Below are positions 42,695 through 52,831 of a stretch of 64,000 nt of DNA, one piece after another. Within the stretch, counting starts at the first letter, position 1. The number at the start of each line of letters is the position of its first letter. The notes under the pieces are model-generated. The model saw only the letters and a list, made by a program, of their open reading frames with translations. It made no database searches and was not told the origin of the DNA. Location of the stretch: assembly GCA_033439265.1 (NCBI GenBank), contig JAVTVX010000027.1, positions 8,137,001 through 8,201,000 on the forward strand. The letters run 5' to 3'. This stretch comes from Dillenia suffruticosa (lineage: Eukaryota; Streptophyta; Magnoliopsida; Dilleniales; Dilleniaceae). A program made the translations under genes and the position numbers.

Positions 42695-43712
42695 CTATCT
42701 TGTACCTGAAGGAACTCGACAAAAATCTACGAATGCTTCCCTATCTCTTGTTACATGGTCTGTTGGTCCTGAATGTATAATCCACACAAAATAAGCTTTA
42801 GAAAGTAAAATAGTACCAAATACATTTATAAATCTTAGAGAAGCATAACAATGTTCTACATTTTTTCGGCTTGGGACATTTTCAAGCGAAATGACCAAGA
42901 GTTTTGCAATTATAGCATTTCAATTTACTCTTGTTATTCTTCTTCCAAAACCGCTTATGCTTGTTCTTGTGGTTGGAATTGTTCTCTTAGACCCTTCTTC
43001 GGTTTCCTTCCATTTTTTGCATTTGTTCTTGTTTTTCTTATGCTTAAAGCCTGAAACTTTCTATGAACTAAATTCAACTACCAAGGCACTAGAAATTGAT
43101 CTTACGGCACCAAGCCACTCATTTTCGAGTTCCACGTGGCAAACAGTATCAGAAAAAGTCTTAATACTATCATTATGAGTCAGATTGATTTTCATGTATT
43201 TCTACTGATCTAGAAAGGATAGGATTAAAGTCTAAACCTGCTGTTCATCAGAGAGAACGTGACCAACCGATTTCAATTCACGTATCATGTTTGACATGGT
43301 TTTCAGGTGTTGTTTGATAATGTGATCAAACTTCTTTTTATATGTGTCAAACTTGATCGTCAACTGTCTCAAATGAGTCATACTAGTACCTTCATACTTT
43401 TTTATGAGGTATACCCATATGTCATGAGTAGTAGAAAATCGTTTATATTCATGAATCAGATCATCTATAACAGAACTAACCAGAATGCCACGTGCAGTGA
43501 AATCTTTCTTCTTCTATGCCTAGTAAGCTTTTTGATTTCTTCTTTGCTAGCAATATTTCCAACTCCAGGATCTTGTATGATATGGTTGATACCCTCTAAG
43601 ACATCTTGCTCGTCTGGTACATACCATATCTTTTGGTGTCAAATATCATAATTGTCGTTAATGAATTTATCACCCTTATGAAGGTCGGTTATTATAGATT
43701 TTGATACCATGG
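42695..43712 (-). pseudogene. gag remnant of copia element 3
   Basis: An ATG at 43712 opens a gag-like start with KGDKFINDNYDI. Later pieces include MSNMIRELKSVGHVLSDEQQ, NLTHNDSIKTF and a zinc knuckle (CYNCKTLGHFA, about 42920) interrupted by a stop before its last Cys. It is the same gag family as element 1. Confidence 0.82.
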
Positions 43713-45758
43713 TCTGAATTTTCAAAGAGAGGTAATCGTGAGTTTTCATACTCATATAATATTTTCAATTTTGTACTTAAAATTAATATTTATGATAAAC
43801 AAACACAAGGTATAGACTTAAAAGGTCATTAAATTCTCAATTATCATCTAAAATCTAAATGTTTGATTATCATAAATTTAATTTTTAAAACAACAAAATT
43901 GAACAGATTTTAGGTGAGAATTATTTAAATCCTTATAACGTAAAAGCTCTCATTAAAATATTTCACGTATTTAGAATTATGCAAAATAAGAACACATCAT
44001 TTTCACATACTTGTATACTCATATACATATGCATCCCTTTTAAAATACCAAAGGCATTCTAAACACATACATACATACATACATATATATATATATAAAG
44101 TGCTCTACTATACATGTTGATAGATCTCTATTATACATGATTATAGTACCAATCTATATAATAAGGAAAGAAAGAAAGATACATTAATTCATTACTTTTT
44201 TTCTTCCTCTTTCTTTTCTTCCATATTCATGCGAGTAACCATATTAATCATTCCTACTGAAAGCCTATCAGTGAGAGTAAATCTTCTAACAGCTTGTGGT
44301 GCAGAGCGGTTTAATCTCAGAGATAGTATTTCTCCACCTTAATCTCTATCTGGTTAGTTCTCCACATTTTAAATAATCTTAATTTGAAATTTTTGAGAAT
44401 GATCCATTCATTATCTTCTACTATCTCATCAGCCATTCTAGCTACATTACCAGAAGGCGAATTCCTTATTATATTAATTTCGGCTTTATCTCCCCCAAAC
44501 TAATGACCCAAATGCAGAAGTTCAAAATGTTTTCGATTCATTACTCTCAAGTGTTGCGGTAAAATATGCATTAGTTTCATTCTACAATTCATCATTTCAG
44601 CTAATTTTGTCAAACACTCTGGACTTTTCTCGTCTTTATATCTTTCTCAGAGAGCTACAAGAGTTTGTCTGATTCTCACCGTATCCTAAAAAATAGGGTA
44701 AACAATAGATTGATCACGAACCCAATCATTAAATTTTAAAATACCATTTCTAATCATTATACTTAATTATTCGATGAATTTATATTGAAAAAAATAAATT
44801 TTGTACTTATAAATTAACGAGTATAAAATCAACTAAGTATTGAAAATTTTAATTTAGATAGCCAACAATTATTAAATAATTTTCTTAACATAAGAAAAAA
44901 TTTTCCAAAATTTTTTAAAATTGAAAAATAATATTTCTGTAATTTTTAAAGGATTTTTCAATTTAAAATCAATAAAAATATTTTTAATCTCAGAAAAATA
45001 ATAAGTAAAAAATTATAAAAAAATCAAAAATATTCTGAAAATAATTTCTATGAAAATTACGGTAGGAGAGCGCGTCTCATGTGCCGTCGGGAAGGTTGGG
45101 CAAGCTGGGCCACGCAACCACTTGCCTGGGTTTGCGCGTGACCTACATGCGCCATCTTCTTGGTGGTTCCTTCTTTCTAAATTATGGTTAACCCCTATTT
45201 TTGCTACCTAAGATTCCAATGGTGGTCTTTGTTTTCAGATCAAAGGTCTAGAACTTGGTGTTTGGATCACACATATGTATGGCCTAGAGTGAGATTGGTT
45301 TGGAATTACTGTTCATCGTCTTCTTCATATAGAAAAATTTTTGCATTTTTGCATTTTGACTTTAACTTCTTTAGGTTATATTTCTGTCATTTCTAAACCA
45401 TTTTGCACGTTCTTTATATGGTTAGAAATTGTTTTTAATAAGAAATCTAATCATATAAACATTAAATCCCAACACTCATTGTGCAAAGAGCTATGAATGT
45501 TTTAATTTTCGGTTAAGATATCAATTTTCTCCAAAAAAAAAAAATACTAGACCTGCATGCTTCATTTTTTGTAGAAGAATTCCTGATATATGGGTAATCA
45601 TCTATTAAAATTTTAGAACATTTCGTTGAGAATCATAGATGTTACTATTAACAATTTTATTAAAAAAAAAAATTATTCTCACATGACTCTAATATTTAAT
45701 TTTACTATGACCTATATTATTTCCTTACATCAAAAAAATTAGGAAACAACCATTACAT
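43713..45758 (-). other. Long leader of copia element 3
   Basis: Two kilobases lie between primer site and gag. Contents in element order: an AT-rich part with TTGGTGTTTGG-like words, a GC-rich block (45065-45165, CGCGTGACC/GGGCCACGC type) comparable to the GC-rich leader of element 1, an AT-rich stretch, an unidentified broken reading frame (next entry), and a microsatellite (ATAC)n/(AT)n near 44066-44096. Confidence 0.6.
44192..44757 (-). pseudogene. Unidentified broken reading frame inside the copia leader
   Basis: From an ATG at 44757 one frame reads 146 codons interrupted only by TAG at 44688, TGA at 44649 and TAG at 44502. It stops at TGA 44319 and TAA 44313. The neighbouring frame is open from there to a TAA at 44192. 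Segments visible within single frames include MIRNGILKFNDWVRDQSIVY, CLTKLAEMMNCRMKLMHILP, ADEIVEDNEWIILKNFKLR and SAPQAVRRFTLTDRLSVGM, with a Glu/Lys-rich tail. The regular amino-acid mix contrasts with the AT-rich surroundings, so this was once a protein. I do not recognise the family. It could be an extra retrotransposon gene, a captured host fragment, or viral. Confidence 0.6.
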
Positions 45759-45771
45759 ATTCTAATACCAA
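45759..45771 (-). other. Decayed initiator-Met primer-binding site of copia element 3
   Basis: Directly inside the 5' LTR the minus strand reads TTGGTATTAGAAT. The first six bases of TGGTATCAGAGC are kept and three later bases are changed. Confidence 0.65.
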
Positions 45772-46157
45772 TGAAAACATTTTTGATACGCATGTTTAAA
45801 AGCAATCATGCACGGATACGTTTTTTATTTCCACAATCCAAGTGCCTTTTAATGTAATATATGATTTTGGTCTTTGAATCCCTCAATAATGGAAACTCTT
45901 TTTTCCCCCTTTTTTTGTTTCGATGGAGAGGAAGATGTTTCACACGTTCATTTCTTTCTTCTTTTTTTTTTAAAGAAAAATAACTTCCATTTCAAATTCA
46001 AAACAAAAAAAGAAGGGGTGAAAGTAGTTTTTACAAAAAAAAAAAAAAAAAAAAAAACTACTCCTCCTCTATTTTTCTTTATCACTTCTAAATTTAAACA
46101 TTGAAATGGTGTTGGTCGGATCAAGCTCACATGGGCAACCCGCATCCATTTCTAACA
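45772..46157 (-). repeat. 5' LTR of copia element 3
   Basis: This partner of 39095-39484 has a 23-A run at about 46037-46059 that corresponds to a shorter run in the other copy. Confidence 0.82.
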
Positions 46158-48240
46158 AGTATTATTCCATCAAGATTTTATTTGTTCTATAAATCCATGT
46201 ATCAAGTTGTTAGTTATTTTTGGATCAGTAGATTCCCTGTGCTATATGGAGCTTCTGCTATATATATTTATTGTGATAAGTTTAAATTTTATAATCAAAT
46301 TTTCTATATATATACCATTCATATACTGCATCTCCAGAAAATTGTGCTACTTTAAATTCATTTCTTGCTTCATATTGAATATTTATGGGATTGGTATAGA
46401 ATAATAATTTTTCGGAAGTTTTTTTAAAATATCTAGTTTTTATTTTATTTATTTGAAATTCATTTTTATTAGATTATGTATTTTCTTATCCTATTGTTGT
46501 AATTCTACTTGTACCAATAGAGGAGGTATTTGTAAGATTGTCTATAGTTTGTTTGATTCTTAACAATGTATTTGTTTCAGGTAAAAAATTAATTTTTTGT
46601 TCTTCTAATTAAAATGTGGTAAAGAGATATCTACTATTTTGAACCCTCATATGATCTAATTTTGTTAGTACATGTTCTAATTGATTTTATATGATTTAAA
46701 AATTGATTATTCTAGTTATTTTGTCGATATTTTATTTAATATCTTCTAATTTTGCTTCTACCTCATTTTTTTCTCTTCCCTTTTTAAAAGGAGATCTTAT
46801 AATATCATCTTCTTGTGTTGATATAATAATTGTTTCTAATGGTAGATTTATTATAGTTATGACTGTATTATTTGTTTCTAATTTCTATTTTTGTATAAAC
46901 TAATATTAATTTCTACTAATGGTGTTTCTTGACTAGATATTAAATTGGTTTTAATTAAATATACTTTTAGCCAATTAAATAATAATTGATTTGCTTGTTT
47001 TTCGCTCATATTTTTTTCCCATAATTCTTTTAATTTTATTGTATTTGTACATCTAATTGTTCAAATAATTGTTTTTCTTTTTCAAAATGTTTAAAAATAT
47101 ATCCCTAATTTAAATACTCGTAATCTGGAATCTACTTTTTAATACTTGTATTTATATAATGATTTCTTTCTTGTGAAAGTGTCGAAGAATTTAATGGAAA
47201 TATTCGTGTTTCTACTAGTTCTGATATTGGGTTATCAATATTTCACAACGATTTCTTCTTGTATTGGTATTAGCGATATTGAAACTCTTGTTGGTTTTAA
47301 GGACAACTTTATTGATTATGCATGTGAATCTGATTGTCTAGATAGTTAAGATGATTGTGAATAAAATGGTCTTCTCATATTAGAAAATTTTAGTATTCTA
47401 TTTTCTGTAGTTTTTTCTATTATTTCTAAAATATTTTTTCTTTCTATTTGTACAGATTCATTATTATTGATTTGGAAGTATTTTGGAATTGTAATTTCAT
47501 CAAATTTTAATAATTTTGGTGTAATCACAATTGATTTTTCAGATTCTATTTGTAGTAGGATTGTTTCATTATTATTAAGAATTATCCTATTAAATTTAGG
47601 ATTCACTTGTGAAGTCATTAATCTATAATATACTCTATATATTATTACAAAATTTTTACTATTTTTTTTAAATTTGTTTTCTCATAAATGTATATCTAGT
47701 ATTAATGTATCGAATATTTGTAGATCTGTTATATCTAAGAGAAGTTTGGACAATAATCAAAATATATTGGTCAATTATATATATTAGTTTGCATCATAAT
47801 TTAGATAGAATCATTATAACATTATAATCTTTTATCTCTAAGTGCAATATATATTGATACATCTATTTCTAATCTCATTAATGATTTAATAGCAATCTAT
47901 ATTAGCTCATAATATATATATCGATATCCTTTGTTTAAATATTTTTGTAAAGATAAATTTGATAAAAATCTTATCTTTGATAATCTTTTTGTATCGAAAT
48001 TGTCTTTTCGTGGGTTTTAACCGATAAGTCTATTCTAAAGTCAATGGTCCTATTGAATATATAGTTTCTATATTTTTTGTAGAATTATTCAATTTTTATA
48101 ATCTATAGGATAGTATTTTTCATAACTTTATATAGTATTTAAACAACTATTACTACCACTTCCTGATTCATAAAATTTCTAGAAGGAAAACCTCTCTTTG
48201 TTAACATCTTAAAAAAGATGTCATATCCTCTATCAAACTA
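46158..48240 (-). pseudogene. Endogenous pararetrovirus (Caulimoviridae-like) fragment with movement-protein remains
   Basis: The minus strand from about 48100 to 47346 carries a decayed plant pararetrovirus movement protein. A KPTKRQFRY-like start (about 48010) is followed, after a frameshift near 47985, by LNKGYRYIYYELI, then a TAG at 47897-47899. Next come LEIDVSIYIALRDKR, the YRVYYRLM block near 47630, and VITPKLLKFDEITIPKYF in a 90-codon open frame ending at 47346. The NKGYRYIxxxLIQ ... LRDxR ... YRVYYR order is characteristic of the 30K-type movement proteins of this family. Downstream to 46158 are AT-rich coding-like pieces expected for the coat-protein side, but no Cys-His knuckle was found. 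Frames are broken at several points, and no protease, RT or RNase H belonging to the virus is in the window. Genus is undetermined. Confidence 0.78.
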
Positions 48241-48949
48241 TATTGATTTCTTAAATCTAAAACTTAATGGGAAAAATCAAGTTCATTTCAAGCATAAATT
48301 TATTAAAAAGGAAAAAAAAAAAAAAAACCAAACAAACACTATTAATTTCTTCATTTGAAGAGCAATATCATTTTAATATTGAAGCACTCTTATGAATTTA
48401 TATCTTATGCAATCAATTTTCATATGATCAGATTCCATTGTACTAACCTTTGACTATTCCTCACTTTATATTTGATTTGTTAAATATATTATTTATTTTT
48501 TTAGTATTTGACTATCGATATCTGGGTTATAAGGTTAATCTGGTTAGAGCAATGTGGATCTCAATTTAGGAACGAGATTACTCGACATATATTTTTTTTA
48601 TTCTTAAAACTTAAATTTGAAATTTTAATTAAAAAAATTTAGTATTTTATGACTAAATTACATAATATTGATTTAAATATGTTATTTATATATGTATATT
48701 TTATTTTTTGTAATTTATAAGAATTTAAATATATAATTTGATTATTTAAAACTTGAAATGAAGATTATTCGGACTAACTAAATCGTCAATTGAGAAAAAA
48801 AATATATTTAAAGAAATTAATTATAAAAATTTAATTAACAATTTTGCATCTCAAAAAGTTAAATCCTAGGTTTAAAATGGAACAGCAAAATCAATTATTT
48901 TGTATTCTGTATTTTTTATTTTTATAATGTAGAGAAGAGAACACAAAAG
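48241..48949. other. AT-rich upstream region of the MSL gene
   Basis: Strongly AT-rich sequence lies between the pararetrovirus fossil and the MSL leader exon. The MSL promoter must lie in its last part. No further element was recognised. Confidence 0.5.
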
Positions 48950-49012
48950 TTGAAAGTCAGCAGGAGAATATTACTAAAAACAGCTGAAATGTGTCAAGCT
49001 AACCTTTCCCAG

Positions 49013-49061
<49 letters not shown>

Positions 49062-49180
49062 TTCACACAAGAACAAGAAGGAAAAAAAAAAAAAAAGGGG
49101 AAAAAACGAAGGAACTGTTGCGAAGAAGCTTGTCAGTCCTCTTAATTTTTTCTTCAATTCGTTTTGATTTTATTAACGAG
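48950..49180 (+). other. Probable 5'UTR exon of the MSL gene with a (CT)n tract
   Basis: A (CT)n run of about 20 units (49016-49056) and a purine-rich stretch lead to a strong donor (CGAG/GTAAGTTA) at 49180/49181. No open frame in this stretch joins the channel protein, so it is read as a non-coding leader exon. Its start is only estimated. Confidence 0.5.
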
Positions 49181-50274
49181 GTAAGTTAATCTGCAATTCT
49201 TGTAGCTCTGTAGCATCCACGGAATTAATTTACAATTGTAAGTTTGTTTGGTCGTATGTAATTTGTTTCTGCCAATAATTTTGTCTTCTTTTCTTCGCAA
49301 ATTTAAGCAATTATTTCTTTTATTAGTGGCGATTTAGGTTGTTTTTCGTTCGCGAGGGTTTTGTGTTTTTCATCGCCTGATGTTATTAGATTAACCTATT
49401 TAGGAATTGGGCAATTGTCGTTTGTGCTTTTCATGCGCAATTTTGGGTTTTCTTTTTTAGTCTCTCTCTTGAATTAAGCTGTGGTGAAGAACCCTAGAGG
49501 TGACATGATGGGGATTCCTCTTTCTTGACGGATTTCGATACATTTTTTCGATCTCAGAGTGCTGTCAGAAAAAACGAAGATGGTCCTTGAGTTGGAAGAT
49601 TGGTGCACAAGCTACTAAAATTAGGTAATCTAACTGAACCGGGGGAGAAGATGGTAAGGTGACTAGGACATTTTATTATCAAACTCTTGTTTAGCGCCTA
49701 TGTTACACGAATTCGTGTACGGATGTTGGGTGTGGTTGCATATATGACAGGGTTTACATGCCCCATTTGGACAACTTTTCCACTAGAATGAATTGATCGA
49801 TGCCCATTCTATACCAAAGTAGATGCCTCTATCTTATTTTTCAACCAATATGTAGATTGAAAGTTAATTATAGGGTAAGAGAACAGTTTGTTTAGTATTT
49901 CATTCCGCATTCATGTTTGTGTAGCAGTTATGACTTGAGGTTTGAATCCAGACCTTTAATAAGTTATAAGTACCCTGAATCAATTTTTCTCAGAACGTGA
50001 ACAAAGGAACAGAGATGTACAAATTGTGGACAAGTTAGATCCCAGGACATTGTTTTCAGATTGGAATTTCCAATTTAAATTATTTTAATTTTTGTAAAGT
50101 TAAGTGTTGGGAATCTATTTAGCATTCAGGGATAAGGATCTCCTCTTTTTTTTTTATTTATTTTTTTTTCCGCTCATTTTCTTTTGTTATTTTTTAACAG
50201 ATTAGAAGTAAATATAGAAAAGAAGGCACAAAGCACTATTACCTGGCTGCAAAGAATATGCACAATCATTTCTG

Positions 50275-50688
50275 TGGTATGAGTTCTAGTACATGATTTA
50301 GTTGATGGGTACTCTGTAGAGAATTCCTTTCTTCCCTTGCTAGAGTTTTTTCACTCTGAGACCTAGGTTTGACGGTTGGAAACTTATTCTCTGAAAAGTT
50401 TTCTATCACATTTCTTTTATGAGAATTAGACTTATTTTTTTATTGATTATACTCTCTTTAAATAAGAGAAATTAGGGTTTAAAATAAAATAAAATTTTTA
50501 CTAAAAACAAATCTCTAAAATCATTTTTAATACGAAAAATTTTCAAAACTAAGCTAACTAATAATTTTAAAAGATTGTTATCAACTAAAATAAGAACATT
50601 GCTATTTTTCCTAGAATCCTTCCTGCTTACTAATTCTTAAATGTTTTTCTAAAATAATTCTTTCCAATGATATGGATTATGCATATCA
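50275..50688 (-). repeat. 3' LTR of the compact element
   Basis: 414 bp, matching 51647-52060 without net length change but with many substitutions. Confidence 0.9.
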
Positions 50689-51630
50689 TTACTCTCCTCC
50701 TAGACAAAGAGCTTGTTTGGGCCTTCTCAAGTCTTCAAGAACTCCCAAGAAGTTTCCTCCCTTATCCTCTTCTTCAGACTTCTTAGAATTTTCCTTTCCT
50801 ACAGATTTAAAATTATCAGGACACACTTCCGCAACAAGATACTGCACTTGTGGCCAAGCAGTCACTTGCATGGCCAAATCATCAATCAGTTCCCTGAAGA
50901 TATCCCTACGACTTCTATTAAGACATCAATTTTGCTGTCACGAATGTATGAACCAATTCTTCTTTCAGTAGTAGCCTTGTTTGCGCTCTTTTCTACACTT
51001 GCTAGACCTTTGTTTGAATTGCTTCCGATCTTAAATTACATTTGAACAAGGAAGTGAGCCATCATTTGAATTATAAAATTCAGAAATTACAACTTTCTTG
51101 ATTAACATGTTTTGATCCCCAATGGAATAACTGGAAATCAGATTCTTTCTACATGTAATATAGGTCACATGGACTTTCTCCAAAGAAAGATCGGTATCTT
51201 GGGGCCTGAATAGATTCACTCCAAGATTCGTGGCTCCTCTCTTTCTCACCTTTTTAGATATTTCCTCCGTAGAAGACCTGTGATCATTAGCAATTGAAAG
51301 CTGAAGATCCTGTCGAAATTTGTTATATTCATAGCCATTGAAGTCACGGTACTTTCTAGGGATGGCAATCCCTCCTTCTAGTAGACTACTGCTTTCCTCC
51401 CCCTGGTTTGCAAGGGTGTGGCTGTTGTTCCCCACCTCCTCAACCTTGCTGAGCCCCTGCAGTTCTTGCAGAAGCCCTTCCATCACGAGCTCAGTATTGT
51501 TTATTGTTGCTGCAGCAACTTCTTCTGGAGTTCCTCTACCCTAGCCGGTTGTTGAATCATTCGATGCTAGAATTCCCTCATGAATCTCTCCCTCCGGCTA
51601 AATCATTCTGCAAAGTTTTCCATGATGGTC

Positions 51631-51643
51631 GGCTCTGATACCA
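51631..51643 (-). other. Initiator-Met tRNA primer-binding site
   Basis: The minus strand reads TGGTATCAGAGCC three bases inside the 5' LTR, the canonical plant LTR-retrotransposon primer site. Confidence 0.95.
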
Positions 51644-51646
51644 AAT

Positions 51647-52060
51647 TGATATGAGCCATTGTATAAGATCTAGTCAATGGATATTCTGTAGCGAATTCTT
51701 CTCTTTCCTTTGTAGAGTTTTCTTTCTCTTAGACACTAGGTTTGATGTTTGGAAACTTGTTCCCTAATACGTTTCCTATCACATTTCTTTTGTGAGTATT
51801 AGACTTATTTCTTTATTGATCATATTTTCTTTAAATAGGAGAAACTAAAGTTTATAATAAAATAGAATTTACCAAAAACAAATTTATGAAATCATTACTA
51901 ATATGAAAAATTCCCAAAACTAAGGTAACTATTAATTTTAAAAAGAATGCTATCAAATAAAATAAGAAATCTAGTATTTTTCTTAGAATTTTTCTTTCTT
52001 ACTAATTCCTAAATGTTTTTCTAGAACAATTCTTTCCAATGATATACATTGTGCATATCA
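51647..52060 (-). repeat. 5' LTR of the compact element
   Basis: 414 bp. On the plus strand it begins TGATATGAGCC and ends TGTGCATATCA. Confidence 0.9.
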
Positions 52061-52831
52061 CTCTACTTCACCATAATAGGACTAAGAGATCCCACAAATG
52101 TATGAGTCCTGTCCTGAAAATAAGAACTTCTGATTAGATCAGGCAGATGCTTTTTTTTTGGCCAATAGGCTATTCATGAAACAGGCTATGTACACAGGCT
52201 ACAAATGTAATGCTGTATTGACAAGGAGAAATGCTTAGTCCCCTAGAGCAGTTCAATGCGGGTGGAACTTTATGCACCATCCAGCAACCTTTATATTCAT
52301 TGTATTGTTGGGGTATGCTTCAAGGGTAACATTTTAGCTCAAGTAAAAAATGTGGTATTAAGAAATGTTGGAGAGAATCCAACTCTTGTTCTAAGATTAG
52401 GCCTTTGATGGAGCAGAATCTTGAAAAGGGTTGATTGAAATGAATCACAATCATGCTGATGAGGCTTCTTCGAGACCATAGAATGACATTGAATAGGTTT
52501 CATTTACAGAAAGATAAGCATTTGTTGATTAGTTGCTCTTCTACTTAAGTATTGTGCCAAATCATAGAACAAAGTCTGGAAAAGTTAATTCTTTGTAAAT
52601 TTGATTTAGCATAATATGTTTAATCTTATAGATCAAGTTACTGAAGCATTTCTAGTTCTCAATTTTAACCTTTTGGTGACTAAGAGATATTCTTGTAGTC
52701 TGTGGAGAAGGTACCAGCTTGTTTGATTCTCATTGTTTAAAAACTTTGCAGTCAACTGGCTTGCTGGTATTGAGGAGCAGTTTGAATATTATATAACTAC
52801 CGGCATCACCATTTTTTGATATAATTCAGTC

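Larger units (their letters stand above)
39095..46157 (-). mobile_element. Degenerate Ty1/copia retrotransposon (element 3), 7.06 kb
   Basis: Direct repeats at 39095-39484 and 45772-46157 are the LTRs. In element orientation they start TGTTGGAAATAGG / TGTTAGAAATGG. A polypurine-like AAATGAGAGA precedes the 3' LTR, and TGGTATTAGAATA follows the 5' LTR, a decayed version of the initiator-Met primer site TGGTATCAGAGC. gag, GAG-pre-integrase, integrase, RT and RNase H remnants follow in copia order on the minus strand. About 2 kb of leader separates primer site and gag. The flanks (AGAGT and AGTAT) do not form a convincing target duplication. Many stops and frameshifts show an old insertion. Confidence 0.88.
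50275..52060 (-). mobile_element. Compact non-autonomous LTR retrotransposon (1.79 kb)
   Basis: Two LTRs of exactly 414 bp (50275-50688 and 51647-52060) have TG...CA ends and a TGATATG/CATATCA terminal inverted repeat. In minus orientation the 5' LTR is followed, after ATT, by the primer site TGGTATCAGAGCC (51643-51631), a perfect initiator-Met tRNA complement. A polypurine tract (AGGAGGAGAGTAA) lies before the 3' LTR. The 958-bp interior encodes no protease, integrase or RT, only broken frames such as FSRRERFMREF near 51600, which recalls gag-like sequence. Flanks TTCTG and CTCTA differ by two transitions and may be an aged target duplication. Confidence 0.9.
49181..52751 (+). other. 5'UTR intron of the MSL gene, hosting an LTR element
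   Basis: The intron runs from GTAAGTTA to an acceptor AAACTTTGCAG at 52751, 80 bases before the start codon. Apart from the non-autonomous LTR element at 50275-52060 it holds no recognised gene. Further small leader exons cannot be excluded. Confidence 0.5.

Noticed and set aside
43709..43721. TGGTATCAAAATC as primer-binding site of copia element 3
   Set aside because: It coincides with the gag start codon region. The decayed site at 45759-45771, adjacent to the LTR, fits better.
50672..51486. Opposed open frames of 99 to 151 codons in the MSL leader intron
   Set aside because: They lie in the interior or LTR end of the compact LTR element and overlap on both strands. None shows a conserved domain.
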